Assembly (NCBI RefSeq): GCF_950023065.1
Contig: NC_088681.1
Span: forward strand, 5,518,001-5,582,000
Direction of reading: 5' to 3'
Length of the DNA stretch: 64,000 bases
Origin: Planococcus citri
Lineage: Eukaryota; Arthropoda; Insecta; Hemiptera; Pseudococcidae
Positions 10,721 through 21,562 of the stretch are shown here, one piece after another. The position numbers were made by a program, and so were the translations under genes. The notes beneath the pieces are model-generated. The model did not search any database. It worked only from the letters and a program-made list of their open reading frames with translations, and was not told where the DNA came from. Numbering within the stretch: the stretch's first letter is position 1; the number at the start of each line of letters is the position of its first letter.

Positions 10721-11424
10721 AAAGTATTAAGGCTACAGGTGCGCCCCAAGCAATGAAAAACGGAACTAAAGTTTTTCCAAGAAGGGCCCATTTGGACGAT
10801 TATTTCCGTAGACTTCCAAAAAAATACCCCCCAAATTATACTGCACCTAGTTGCCAGTGGCAACATGTATACCATTCAAAAACGTGTTTTAGCTAGCTGC
10901 AGCGCTAGCTTTGTGGCATTGGTAATGGACTGCGGAACAGGAGATGTGAGTTCAAATCGCACCTTGGGAAGAAATTAAAAAAAAAAATTATACAATTTTT
11001 ATTTTTACAAGTTGAATTTTGACAGAAAATGTAATTTAATAATTTTTTTTTTGCTTTTGAACACGGTAATGAATCTTTATGCGAAATTTTAATTTATCAA
11101 TCATTGTTTTTCAGGCTTAAAATGCTCATAAACATGAAAAGATTGAGTAAAAAAATCACTATCACAGGTGGATAGTAGATAATATTTGACATCAGAAACA
11201 ATAATCTTCAATTTTAGGTATGAAGGTTTTGAGATTACATGAAATTTCAGCTTTTTTCAGAAAAAAAAACTTTGAAGGTGATTTTCTCAAAAGTTGAGCT
11301 TTTCAAATTTTCAAATACCTATGGATTTTTTTGATTGCTCAGGATGTCTACTTAACCCCCCCCCTCCCCACCCATAACTCAATATCCACCAAATGGGCCC
11401 ATTACCTGTGGAATGACACATATT
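10721..11424. other. Interval between two LINE copies
   Basis: It holds low-complexity AT-rich sequence, a tRNA-like SINE segment (10870-10990) and a C-rich stretch near 11350-11375. No gene is seen. Confidence 0.5.
10870..10990 (+). repeat. tRNA-derived SINE or tRNA pseudogene
   Basis: The stretch has a B-box match (GAGTTCAAATC, about 10952) about 35 bases after an A-box-like TGGCATTGGTAATGG. It is followed by an A-rich tail from about 10972. The acceptor stem does not pair well enough for a functional tRNA. Confidence 0.5.
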
Positions 11425-12500
11425 ATATGCTGTTTATTACCTTTTGCATTTTATATGTTATCTCTTCATCGTTTAGGACTTCAAACAGTTTTTTTCTATT
11501 GACCCTATCATATGCTTTTTCCAGGTCTATAAAGCACTTGTGTGTTTCTAGGTTGTACTCGATCCTTTTTTCCATCAGTAGTTTTACTGTAAAACTTGCG
11601 TCAGTGCAGGATCTTCCTTTTCTAAATCCATTTTGACTTTCTGACATATTTTCTTTCACATATATCTTGTAGCAAGTGTTGAGTAGAGTTATTCCTCCTA
11701 AGGTTTTTCAGTTTGACATATTGCCTTTCTTAAACAGTGGTATTACAATCGCTGTTTTGAATTCTTCAGGTACCTTTTCTTCTTGGTACAATATTGGTAC
11801 ATCCTGTTTAGGAATTCTAGCAGTCGCAGTCTTCTTTTAAATTCACCACTTGCATATTTGTACAATTCTGTTGGTATGCCATCTTCTCCTGGAGCTTTTG
11901 CATTTTTCGCTGTTTTCAGAGCTTCTTGTAGCTCTTTAAATGATATTCTGTCTTCTGTTTCTCCTATTTCATCTTCTATTTTAGTATCTTGTGCATTTTC
12001 ATCCCTCCAGAGTACTTCGAAATACACTGAGAAAAATTTGAATAGTATAAATAATCATAATATATAGTAAACGTGCTCCAGTTTGGGCATTATAGTCAAA
12101 ATTACTATAACTATAGTAAATGAAATACTATACGTATGGTAATATTTACTATATTATAGTATTTTTTATTATAATTATAGTATTTCATTTACTATAGTTA
12201 TAGTAATTTTGACTATAATTCCAATACTGGAGCACGTTTACTATAAATTTATTGTAATTTATACTATACATTTTTCTCAGTGTAGTCCTTAGCATCGTTG
12301 ACTTTTATTTTTGACAATTCCACTTTTTCGTTAAAATTTGTGTCAATTCTACTTATGATCTTATACACCATTGGCCGTAACTTGTATGTGTCATGCTCCA
12401 AGAATGTGATAAAATTTTCCCAGCTCTCCCACTGTAATTTCCTAGACTTTCCCTTTCCTGTTATTTGCTTATTTTGAGTAAACTTGATTTTCATCTGACT
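11425..12500 (-). pseudogene. Second decayed copy of the same LINE RT
   Basis: Minus-strand fragments at 12494-12264, 12027-11743 and 11659-11423 repeat motifs of the LINE at 9251-10720 (KAPGEDGIPTELYKY, ESQNGFRKGRSCTD, FIDLEKAYDRVN). Relative to that copy it has a deletion of about 35 bp near 11660, small insertions that change frame, and a MITE inserted at 12025-12282. It starts and ends abruptly and lacks the catalytic FADD segment. Confidence 0.85.
12025..12282. mobile_element. 258-bp MITE with TA duplication
   Basis: Inverted repeats of about 105 bp start CACTGAGAAAAAT at both ends, and TA dinucleotides flank them (12023-12024 and 12283-12284). The uninterrupted LINE sequence is visible in the other copy, which confirms the insertion point. 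The TA duplication and TIR form suggest a Tc1/mariner-type non-autonomous element. The centre is almost pure A/T. Confidence 0.85.
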
Positions 12501-12639
12501 TGGTTACCAGCCATGCCAGATATATCAGGTGATAGGGCTGCTATCTAGGCCTCCGTGCTTGCCTGGTTCTCTTTTAGTTGCCTTTTACATCAGGCAGAGG
12601 GTACCATAGGGATATTCTTGACCCATCCCTACATGGGGG

Positions 12640-13870
12640 TGGGTCAACACTTCGCAAGAAATTCAAATATTTCAACAAAAATGTCTTTAAAACATTTCTG
12701 ATAAAGTTAAGACTCAAAATTGGGTCATCATTTTTGCAATTTTTGAAAAAGTGCCATGCAACCTACCAAAATGGGTTAAAATTTTGTGAGAAATTCAAAT
12801 ATTTCAACAAAAACGTTCTTTCAGCATATTTGAGAAATTTTAAGCTCTAAATTGGGCCATTATTGTAATGATTTATGGATTTTTGAAAAAAAATACTTCA
12901 AAGCATCAAAACAACACATAAAATTGCAATAATAAATTCAAATGTTGAGGTAAAAAATGTTTTTGAGCGTTTCTGCAGAATTTTGTAACCAAAAGCTGAG
13001 AGGCTATTATCCTCCAAGTTTTTTTAAAACATTGCAATATTTCGGCAAATAGGTAGATATGTTTTTTGAAAATTTTCGAAAAAATTAAGATTCAAAATTT
13101 AGACATTACCGGAATTTTCAGAAAAAGTATCGTTTGAGGGATTTTTGAATCTTTTAAAAAAATTTTGAGCTCAAAATTGGATCATAATTTCAAAGATTTT
13201 TGAAACAGTAACTTGCAACAAACCAAAATGAGTTGAAATTCTGCAGAAAATTCAAAAAATTTGACAAAAAATGCTTTTTGAGTTCAAAATTTAGGCAAAA
13301 ATGTTTATTGAACACTTTGAAAAAAATCAGATTCAAAATTAGATTAAGTATGATGTTTGGAATTTTTATGTAAATAATTGACCCATCAAAACTGGTGAAA
13401 ATTTTGCGAGGAATTCAAATGTTTTGAGCAAAATGATTTTTGAATGTTTCCGAAAAAAAATTTGAGCCCGAAATAGAGTCATGCAACAAATCAAAATAGA
13501 ATTGTTAAAATTTTGCGAAGAATCCAAAATAAATCCACGAGTAAATATTTTCTGAGGATTTCTGAGAAATTTAAAGCCCGAAATGAGGTCATGATTTTGG
13601 AAATTTTCGAAAAAGTGTCATGCGATTAATCGAAATGGGTCAAGACTTCGCGATAAATTCGAATATTTCAACGAAAGTGTTCTCTGAACAGTTTTGAAAA
13701 ACGTCACGCCCAAAACTGTGACGTAACTTTTTTTTGTGATTTTTAAAAAAAGTGTCATGCGACTCGCCAATAAGTATGGCCTAAAAATTAGCACGAAATT
13801 TACATATTCTCACAAAACAGTTTTTTGTGCATTTCTGAGGAATTTTAAGCCCAAAATTAGGTTGTGATAT
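12640..13870 (+). repeat. Degenerate ~150-bp tandem repeat array
   Basis: There are about eight diverged units. Each has a block like GGGTCATGATTTTTG, a block like AAAAAGTGTCATGCGAC, then AAAATGGGTCAA and AAATTCAAATATTTC. The same family occurs inverted at 36060-37830 and in fragments at 4480-4640. No coding sequence is present. Confidence 0.7.
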
Positions 13871-13874
13871 TTGA

Positions 13875-14250
13875 AATTTCAAAATTCGCAAATCGTTTTT
13901 CATGAATAATTTATTCATCCATTGAAAATTTTTACTTGGCAAGTATTTCTCATTAATTACGCCAAAATATTGAAAGATATCAATAATTCTAAAACTGAGA
14001 AAATATTTTGGAACACATTGGCGTCAATTTTTGGATAACTTTTGCCAATTTCAAAAGTTTTTGGCCATTTTTTCAACTTTTTTGAAATTGGCAAAAATTA
14101 TCCAAAAATTGGCACTATTGTGTTCCAAAATATTTCCCCAGTTTCAGAAATGAAATCTTTCAATATTGTGTGGCATAATTAATGGGAAATATTTTCCAAA
14201 AAAAAATCAAAATACGAATTTATTTTTTAAAAAACTATTTGCAAATTTTC
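13875..14250. repeat. Imperfect inverted repeat, arms ~170 bp
   Basis: The left arm (from about 13875) and right arm (to about 14250) are inverse copies centred near 14065. Shared words include AAAATATTTTGGAACACA and its complement. The 16.8-kb LTR element begins 16 bases after it. Possibly a MITE; no target duplication was identified. Confidence 0.6.
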
Positions 14251-14266
14251 AACCGCTCAACAGAAC

Positions 14267-14752
14267 TGTAATGGTAAATCCTTCACTTGCTCGTTGTTAG
14301 TCCTCAGACTACTTATACCATCTGGCTCTGAGGCCTACTAACGACTAAGTCTCACGGTATCAAATACCTAACTCCGTTCTACCATATACCAAATACTCTC
14401 ATAAATATAACAACGCAATAAATGACCAAAGTGATTTACTCTGAATATTTATTCAAGCACATGAACAAGGTTTATAGTACATGTTGCTACAATGTACAAT
14501 TACTACCATTCATATAACAACGAAAGATTCTGCTTAAAGGCATGAACGTTCTCCAAGCTAGCGTAAAAGCTCTATCTTGCTCGTTAGAAGAAGATTGGAA
14601 AACTGCGAAGCAACTCTGTAACTTACTCTCGGCCGTCAGCTTCCCTGAACCAGTCCACCAGATGGCGTTGCACCTGGTTCAGTGCAGCCTCCGACCTGGG
14701 CATCAAATTACCACTGTAGAGTGGTAACATGGAGTCCCAAGTACCCTCTACA
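14267..14752 (-). repeat. 3' LTR of the 16.8-kb element
   Basis: This is a 486-bp LTR. On the minus strand it starts TGTAGAGGGTACTTGG and ends GGATTTACCATTACA. A TATA-like CTATAAA lies at about 14478-14472 and an AATAAA at 14453-14448, both minus strand. It matches 30621-31106 except one A/G difference near 14430. A 61-codon frame on the opposite strand (14542-14727) is present in both LTRs. Confidence 0.93.
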
Positions 14753-15999
14753 TAATGCCCCGGCTGGGTATAGCTCGGGGGCCCGACTGGATACGCAGCC
14801 TAAAAGAGGCCTACTCAGCGTCTCGTAGAGTACTTGGGCTCCTCCTGCCCCGCTTCGTATGCCAGAAGTGGCCTGCTCGTTATATGGCCCTACATCCCTA
14901 TCTGGCTACTCTTGCAGAATCTTTGTACAATTTCGCGATCTTAAGATTAACATATCTAAACATTTGTATTAATAATAATATTACAATCGAATTTTATCAC
15001 TATGCTAATCTTATACATCATACCATTGTCTGGACCGGAACTTGGCTGGAACTCTGGAACTTCTTCTTGACTCGAACCCTGTGAAACCACTCAGGTGAGC
15101 TACTCGAATAATTCAACTCTTTTCTTTCTCTCTGTTCCAGGTTTTTCGCTGGAGTTCAACTCGTTACTTGACTGCTTCCAGACTCAGGTAACTACTCTTT
15201 CACCTACTCATAGTCTACCTCCGAATATTAACACTCTGTTTTTTCCCAGGTGCTGGACCTTCAACACGTCTGGACCAGTTCACGCACGCTAACTCCAGCT
15301 ACTCGTATTATTCATGCAGTCTACTCGTTGCTACCTGTCACGGGACGTAATATTTTTACTTCTATTTTACCATTTTTCGAGAAAAAAAACTTTGTACTTT
15401 GTTTTTTCTCTTTTTTCTTTTCACAGGTATTTCGTTGGTAGAGCTGCTCTTTGGTTCCATTCCCGTTCAAACACATTGGTTCGCGAAATGAAAAACTTCA
15501 ATACTCATTGCGTAAGTTTTATTTTATATCACATTTTTCACCTCGTATTTTGGCTACTCTTATGATGATCAACAAAAAACACAAACAAAAAACAATCCAA
15601 ATTTACATCTTTCTCTTTGTTACATGCTCGTTTGCCTAATTCAAAAATAACAAAACATCTCAACACAAAAATTCACGCATGTGGAGAGAAAAAAAAACAA
15701 CAAACAAATTCACTAAACATTCAATTTGGCACCACTTTCTCTTTATTAGTGCACCAAAACATTCAAAAAATGCAAAAAGTAAAATAAAATAACAAGAACA
15801 ATCCCATCTACTCGTAAAAAACAATATGGGAAGAACCAATTCTTCTCTTTTGGCTTCTCTTTTGGCAAACGAAAACAAAAAAAACAATTACATTCTCAAA
15901 AAAAATTATAAAAATAACAAAATTTACAGTCTTCTCCTCTTTTTGACTCAACTAGGAACTATTACAGACGAATTCTAACCCATTTCCGGTCGCTACTCT
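14753..15999 (-). other. 3' untranslated tail of the 16.8-kb element
   Basis: No convincing minus-strand ORF lies between the last coding exon and the 3' LTR. The purine tract next to the LTR is weak (GGGGCATTA on the minus strand). On the plus strand, 15061-15520 contains strong splice-site-like signals with pyrimidine tracts, described separately. Confidence 0.6.
15095..15511 (+). other. Plus-strand intron-like signals in the element's 3' tail
   Basis: Two segments read as introns on the plus strand: 15095-15140 (CAG/GTGAGC ... CTCTGTTCCAG) and 15188-15249 (CAG/GTAACT ... TTTTTTCCCAG). A third strong acceptor (TTCTTTTCACAG) ends at 15426, and a consensus donor (GTAAGT) starts at 15512. This is antisense to the element's genes. 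Possible products are an antisense non-coding RNA starting in the 3' LTR, or nothing. The candidate exons have no start codon in an extended frame. The first candidate intron, 46 bp, is very short. Confidence 0.35.
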
Positions 16000-16242
16000 T
16001 TACCGACGGTGATTTTCCAGATTCTGGTTATTTTGGCGCTGAGCCATCTCAGCATCTCGTCGTCTAATTTCTCTTCTTTCGGCTAGCCGTCCTCTACCCA
16101 GACCAACACCAATCGCCGGTACCGCTGCTGGCTGCGGCATTCGATTCTCTGGCTGCTGCTCGGGGTTCTGACGCTGCTGCTCGGGGACATTTTGTCGAAT
16201 TGGCTGTTGCACGATGGCCTGAATTCGTTCATCGCGAGCTAC
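16000..16242 (-). CDS. In-frame extension after a TGA stop, Gln/Arg-rich
   Basis: The reading frame of the 1181-codon gene continues without a frame change for 80 codons beyond its TGA at 16245-16243. The extension is Gln/Pro/Arg-rich (for example QQRQNPEQQPENRMPQP), like the end of the main ORF. Either the TGA is a recent nonsense change (a CGA to TGA transition is the simplest route), or the stop is read through, or the extension is decayed. A donor-like CA/GTGAGT overlaps the stop, but the nearest acceptor would give an intron of under 30 bases, too short. Confidence 0.5.
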   Translation of the reverse strand, partial: VARDERIQAIVQQPIRQNVPEQQRQNPEQQPENRMPQPAAVPAIGVGLGRGRLAERREIRRRDAEMAQRQNNQNLENHRR

Positions 16243-19200
16243 TCACTGCTCTTGGGCCGCTGGTCTATCCTGCGCTGCTTGCTGCCACCTTCGATCCTCC
16301 CGAGCTACTCGTGGCCTCGGTGCCGGTTCAAATTCTCGGACGTTCATGTTCGGCTCCGGCAGCGGTCTCCGATTCGGGTTTCGATACTCTTGCGCCTGCA
16401 CTCTGTCTATGAGATCTCTCTCATGGACTTCATGCGCCAATCTCTCCATTACCGCGTTTCTGTCCACGTGTCCGCGCGCTTCTCGGTCGTGTCGTCGTAA
16501 TTCGTGACTTCTATCAATTTGATCTCGACGCTGCTCATCCGTAGGTCGCGGTGGATCGCGCTCCCTTGCCAAGTGGCCGTAAGCGTGCCTTCTCTCTATA
16601 CTGGCATATTCGAAAACTCGCACGAGCGCCTCGCTTACTTGGTGCTCATTTAGATATGGAGTCGGTCCACGGAATACTGTCGGAGGGACTCGATTTACCA
16701 CCTCTTCGAGACCTTCTAGGTAAACGTACCTGCCTGGGAAATAATCACCAGGGCTTTCTCGTAGAAATTGTCTCAACTCGTTCCTCCTCACCGGACACTG
16801 CGGCCACGTTACCGGCGGTACCATCAAGATGTGGCGAGTTCCATGTCTAAACATAGTCTGCCACAGTTCTCTGATGCGTATCTTGATCTCTTCAAGCTCC
16901 TCTTTTTCTGTCTCGTACTGACCAATGGACATAATCACCCTTTGAGGCGACCGCAGTACGAATCTCCGAAGATTCTTCCTTATCGTCGTAATCGGTATTC
17001 GAGAGCCAGACATGGGGTGGATCTTCCATGCCTCTTTCTCCTCTCGGTTTTGAAAAATTATCTCGCTAACTAGCGCGTGCGCTAAACTATCTCCAATTAC
17101 TATAAACGAGTTTATACCATAGAAAGCTACTCCTTCCCGCCAGTATCGTCCGATCAGGCCCGCTGCTCCGTCTCGTTCGTAAAATGAATCATCCCGCGCC
17201 GTCAAGTTATCATCTAAGATGATCCCTCTGCTCTGCATGGCCAATTGCAGCGTATCGCGAGTGACCGGGAACCATACGTTACGATAATATCGCTGCCCGT
17301 CCGGTTCCACCTGGAAGCTAGCCAAAATCCACACTGGGGCGGGATGTGGTGGTCGCTGCTCGACCGGTACGAAGCACTCTTCTACCGGCAGTGGCTCCAA
17401 GTAGCCCGCCTGCGCATTCACCTCTTGTTGATCAAGCTCGCGCAGCATCTCTTCAATATTATGGCGATATTGCGCCTCTCGCTCAATCAGTACTAGTCGC
17501 GCTCGTTCCTGCGCGTTTACCTGGGCAACACCCGGTAGCTGTTCTCGTAACACCGGGCTCGGCGGTGGCGGTGGCTGACACGGGGCCGGGTCGCTTGGCG
17601 GTGGCGGTGGCGTGCTCGCCGCGAGCTCCTCCACCTCGTTCGAACTCGCCGCCAGCTCGAGCACCTCTTGGCTCGACTGAGTAATTTCTCCCTCTTCTAC
17701 CGACTTTGATTCGCTGCGCGTCTTACTCCTCGTTTGGACTCCTTCAGCTGCTCGTTCGGGGGTTATTTCTTTTTCCACAGAGGGCTCCTCTTTCGTCGAA
17801 GGTTTCCCTTTCGTCGTTCTCTTTCGTGCCGGGGCCTTTTTCTTCGCAGCCGGTTTCTTCTTCGGCGGCGTCGGCTTTTTCTTTTTTGATACTGATTTCT
17901 TCTTTGCCGGAGCTTCTCTTTTTGCTGCGGCTTTGCGCCGAGGTCTTTTCGGGGGTGACGAGCTCGAAGAACTGGAGTCTGAGCTACTCGACGAGCTGCT
18001 CCTTGATCTGCCTCGTTTGATCGACTCGACGCCGGAAACGCCCGACTTCGACGCACTCGAACGGACAGATTTCTTTGACGACGAACCTTCCGTAGTCGTA
18101 TCCTTTCGGCTCGAACGAGACTCACTTTTTCTTGTGCTGCTGTCGGCGTCTGACGCTGGCGTACCCGTCACGACGTCCACTGGTCGCTTCTCTGTCTTCG
18201 GTGTCGACTCTTGCTTCTTTACTTTCGCTTCAAGCAGAGTTTTCCGAATCAGGTTTTCTGCCTCATCGGAGTTCGGTTTTGCATCATTTTCAGCATCTCC
18301 TCGCATGTCTAACAGCCTTTGGATTTCACCACGTAAATCGTCTCTACTTGCTCTTTCTAAACACAGTTTTAAAGACGCAATTAGTACCCCATCGGGAATG
18401 TCACTACTACGAGATATTTTGGACGCAGAGCTCTCAGCCGACGTACTCTCACTCGTTCTCTTTCGTGTAACACGTCTCGACACTCTTTCGTCAGCTCGAG
18501 GGCTTACTTCGCTATTCTTACCCGAATTCGGAGTACTCAAGTCTTCGACGCTTTCGTAGTTTAACGAGGCTCCTCTGTTAACTTTCGAGATAACCTCGGG
18601 TGACAGGACCGGAATAACAACACTTGGCGTCGGTGGCTTCTCGTTTTCTATAGGCTGCTCTACCGCCTCTATTTTTATTGCTTCGGGCTGCTCGTCGATT
18701 GCAGGCTCCTCGGTCGTAGATGGCCTCGCTTCCGCTTGTCTTTGCAACCGCCTTACGGTGATCCGTGCTCGTTCGGTCTCGTTGTTCAACAGCTCGAAGA
18801 TGTCTTCGTAAGAAATTGACAGCTCCTCTAAACGGCTGTTCAAACCGATCATCTGCATAGCCACCGGCAGCTCAACACCTACTTAGCAAAACACACAAGA
18901 GAAGACACAACTCGTTTACTACTCGTTGCATTTCTTGAGATCAAAGCTATATTTGCCGACGCTTACCTCCTAACACCGGCACAACGTCCAAACCATCGAG
19001 TATCTCAGTCAAGGTAATCTCGCGCTCCTCTGCTTGGCGATCCAGGTCCAGCAGCATCATGACACGGTGGTCTTCAATATGATTAAAGCTACGCGCTCGA
19101 CTTATTGCGCTTAATGCTCGTTCGAAACTCGTGTCGTTCTCGCGCAACGCTTCCTCGAACTGCTGGTAACGTCTGTCGCGGATAGCTCTGTTTTCTGTGA

Positions 19201-20048
19201 CACACAAAAACACGTAAAATATAAGCTTACTCGTTTATCGTGAACCTACTCGTTCTTTATTAAGCTTACCCGCATCGAACCGCACGTCAAAGTCTCGTTT
19301 TTCTTTCTCGATCGCGTAGGCGTCTTCCACCAGCTCCTCTGGCGTCGGTTCTTCCTTGCCTTCATGCGCTAGTAGGAGGACCCGATTCCGATCAGCAAGT
19401 GCAGTAGCGGTAGCCTGCAGCTCGTCTAATTCTTTACGCAGACGCACCGCTTCGTCGATTGCGATTTTCAGCTCGCGTTCTCGTAGCTCCAATTCGGTTC
19501 TCGGCGTATTTCTCATGAGCGACTCGTTTTGCTCGATCAGCGTTTGTACCTGTCGTTCCGCATCCCGCAATCTTTCCCGCAGCGATTCGTTATCTTCGTT
19601 GGCCCGTCTCGAAATCTCCGTCGTGCCACCTCGTAATTTTACCCATGTGGCCGGATCGACTTTACCGGATTTTTTACACCGGACCACCGGACAATCACCC
19701 GGCACCTCGACATTATGCTTTTTCATGCATTTTTTGTGCAACTGATGTCCGCATGGCAAGGCGAGGGCTCTGGAGTTCGATTTTTTGCTTCTCGAGCCTT
19801 CACCAATGGCCTGTCCGCATAGCTGGCAGCGGAAAACGCGGTAATGCGTTGCGTCATCTTCCTCTTCGCTAAATTTAAATAACAATTACACCGTACTTTG
19901 TTAATTATCGATGCTACTCGGGAATAATCTAATTTTTACTCTATTCTACAGGTATCGAAGATCTTTACCTTTCGGATGTGCTGCTGTTACTATCATCCCA
20001 AACAAACGCTCGTCTCGGCACGTCTTCTCTTTCGTTCGCGTCGTTCAT
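16243..20048 (-). CDS. Spliced RING and SGNH-hydrolase-like protein, env position
   Basis: Inferred exons (minus strand): 20048-19969, 19868-19270, 19194-18967 and 18881-16243. The introns are 75-100 bases, with GTAAAG or GTAAGC donors and pyrimidine-AG acceptors. The joined length is 3546 nt, an exact multiple of three. Exon 2 carries a RING-type finger: CQLC, then CGHQLHKKC, then CPVVRC (last pair C-x3-C rather than C-x2-C). Long acidic coiled-coil helices follow. The last exon has a Ser-rich run and a Lys/Arg/Pro-rich, histone-tail-like basic region (its residues about 280-355), Pro-rich linkers, then an SGNH/GDSL-like domain (about 585-745) with FIVIGDSLAHAL and a late His in YLNEHQ. The block-III Gly-x-Asn-Asp motif is not conserved (GQYE). 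No signal peptide or membrane helix is seen, so it is not a normal Env. The start Met at 20048 is the first in frame after the exon's acceptor; further upstream exons are possible. Function unknown: ubiquitin transfer, nuclear targeting and esterase activity are all inference. Confidence 0.78.
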
Positions 20049-20062
20049 CGTATCGTCAATAA

Positions 20063-21562
20063 CTGTGAGAAAATCAACGAAAAAACCGGTAAGTTCAAAT
20101 GCACTTTCGTGTTGCTACACTTAATCTACTCTATTTATCTTAATTACCTATGTCTAATTAGAAGATCACTTCTAGCTACTTGAATTTGCCAGTCACGATC
20201 CAATACGTCTTACTACTGTAAAACAACCGACAGGTAATTAATTTTCAAAACAATCTTGGTTTACTCGTAGGTACGTGCAAGCTACTCATAGGTGTTTCTA
20301 AATTCAGCTTACCTTATTTCAGCGTCGATATAATTCTCGTCAAACGAATATTTAACACACGAACGTCCAACTAATCAGCTGAAACAGGTAACAAACATCT
20401 CAATATGCTATTCGTAGTTCATTTTTAATTACACGTACTTCCAATTAGCACTACGTTTAAATTTATGATAGTTTACTCTGTGCATTTCGCTTACCTTTTG
20501 TAATGAAACAAAATTTCGTCGAAAGATTTCATGCCACGACTTGACTACTATCGTTCTTCCAACTCGTTGAAATATGAGAAAAAACCACGTCGCTTCTCGT
20601 ATAGCCGGTAGCTTCTTCGGCTGTGTGCAAAAAATACCACACTAAATTAATAATCTTTCACTACTTACGCATGACGTATCGTGTAACATAATGAAATTAA
20701 TTGCACACGAGGATAAACAAATTCAACTTACCCAGTCGAAATACACGAGGAGCTACTCTTTTACTGGAATTTTTCTTCTAATCAACACGTTTCGAATTTT
20801 TATTCACTTTTCTAACGGAAAAATACAACACGAGCGAATTAAAAACCATATTCAATAGACTTACGCCATTTTGATTTTAGGTTTCTTTGTTAGACCTTAC
20901 CGAAACAAACATGCCGCAATTGTTCACTTCTCAAATAAATTACCCGATTTTTTACTTTTTACACCAAATTAACCGATTTCGCATATATACTCGCGTACGT
21001 GAGCTTTTACGGTCACCAATTAGCGCAAAATTCACCACGAAAGCACCAAAATTCCAACTTTTACAATTACGCACTTTATTGCAAACTTTCAACAAACATT
21101 CACGTTATTACATCACACGCATCAATAATACATCAAAACTGCAACGTCCTTGGCATTACTTTTCTCGTTCGTTGGTTCGTTTCAACCGATCTAGTTTTAT
21201 CAGCTGATGCGTGCGACTCTTTACCACCCCCCGCCTACTCGCTAACGTGCAGACTACTCTCTGCTTCGTACTACAGGTTGCGGGGAGCCGCTCGTTTTCG
21301 TTCTCGTTGCGTTCGTTCCATTCTACCCCCCGCCTACTCGCTAGTACTACTTCTCTTCATACAGCTCGTATGCTACTCGGATAGAACTTGCTTTTACTTT
21401 CAATGGCTTGCTCTTTTTGGTTTTTTAAAACTAGATTAAAATATTGCTACGAGTAATTTGAATAAAATAAGATTTAAAACTAATAATAAAAAAAAAATTA
21501 TTTACAGATTAAAATTTAGACACCAACCAGTACCTCGAATTCCAGCTACTCTTTTTCTCTTT
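20063..21562 (-). other. Non-coding interval between pol and the spliced gene
   Basis: There is no extended ORF on the minus strand. It contains several minus-strand splice-like sites. An exon-like unit lies between the acceptor GTTTCAG (near 20387) and the donor AAG/GTAAGC (near 20317). Further donors are near 20490, 20728 and 20862 (GTAAGT), and there is an acceptor TGCACACAG near 20612. These fit untranslated leader exons of the downstream gene, or an internal promoter region. The plus strand also shows acceptor/donor pairs around nearly the same segments (19951/20089 and 20334/20390). Confidence 0.5.

Noticed and set aside
10870..10990. Functional tRNA gene
   Set aside because: B-box-like and A-box-like words are present but no proper acceptor and anticodon stems can be formed; an A-rich tail points to a SINE.
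12025..12282. CRISPR-like or satellite repeat
   Set aside because: It is a single palindromic insertion with TA flanks in a LINE, hence a MITE.
16212..16245. A short intron across the TGA at the end of the spliced gene
   Set aside because: The donor CA/GTGAGT is good but the next acceptor would give an intron of under 30 bases, below a workable size.
17933..18559. 208-codon plus-strand frame
   Set aside because: Exact antisense shadow of the Ser/Lys-rich part of the spliced gene on the minus strand.
16243..20048. Env glycoprotein for the third gene of the 16.8-kb element
   Set aside because: No signal peptide, furin-like site, fusion peptide or transmembrane helix is visible; RING and SGNH-like motifs are.
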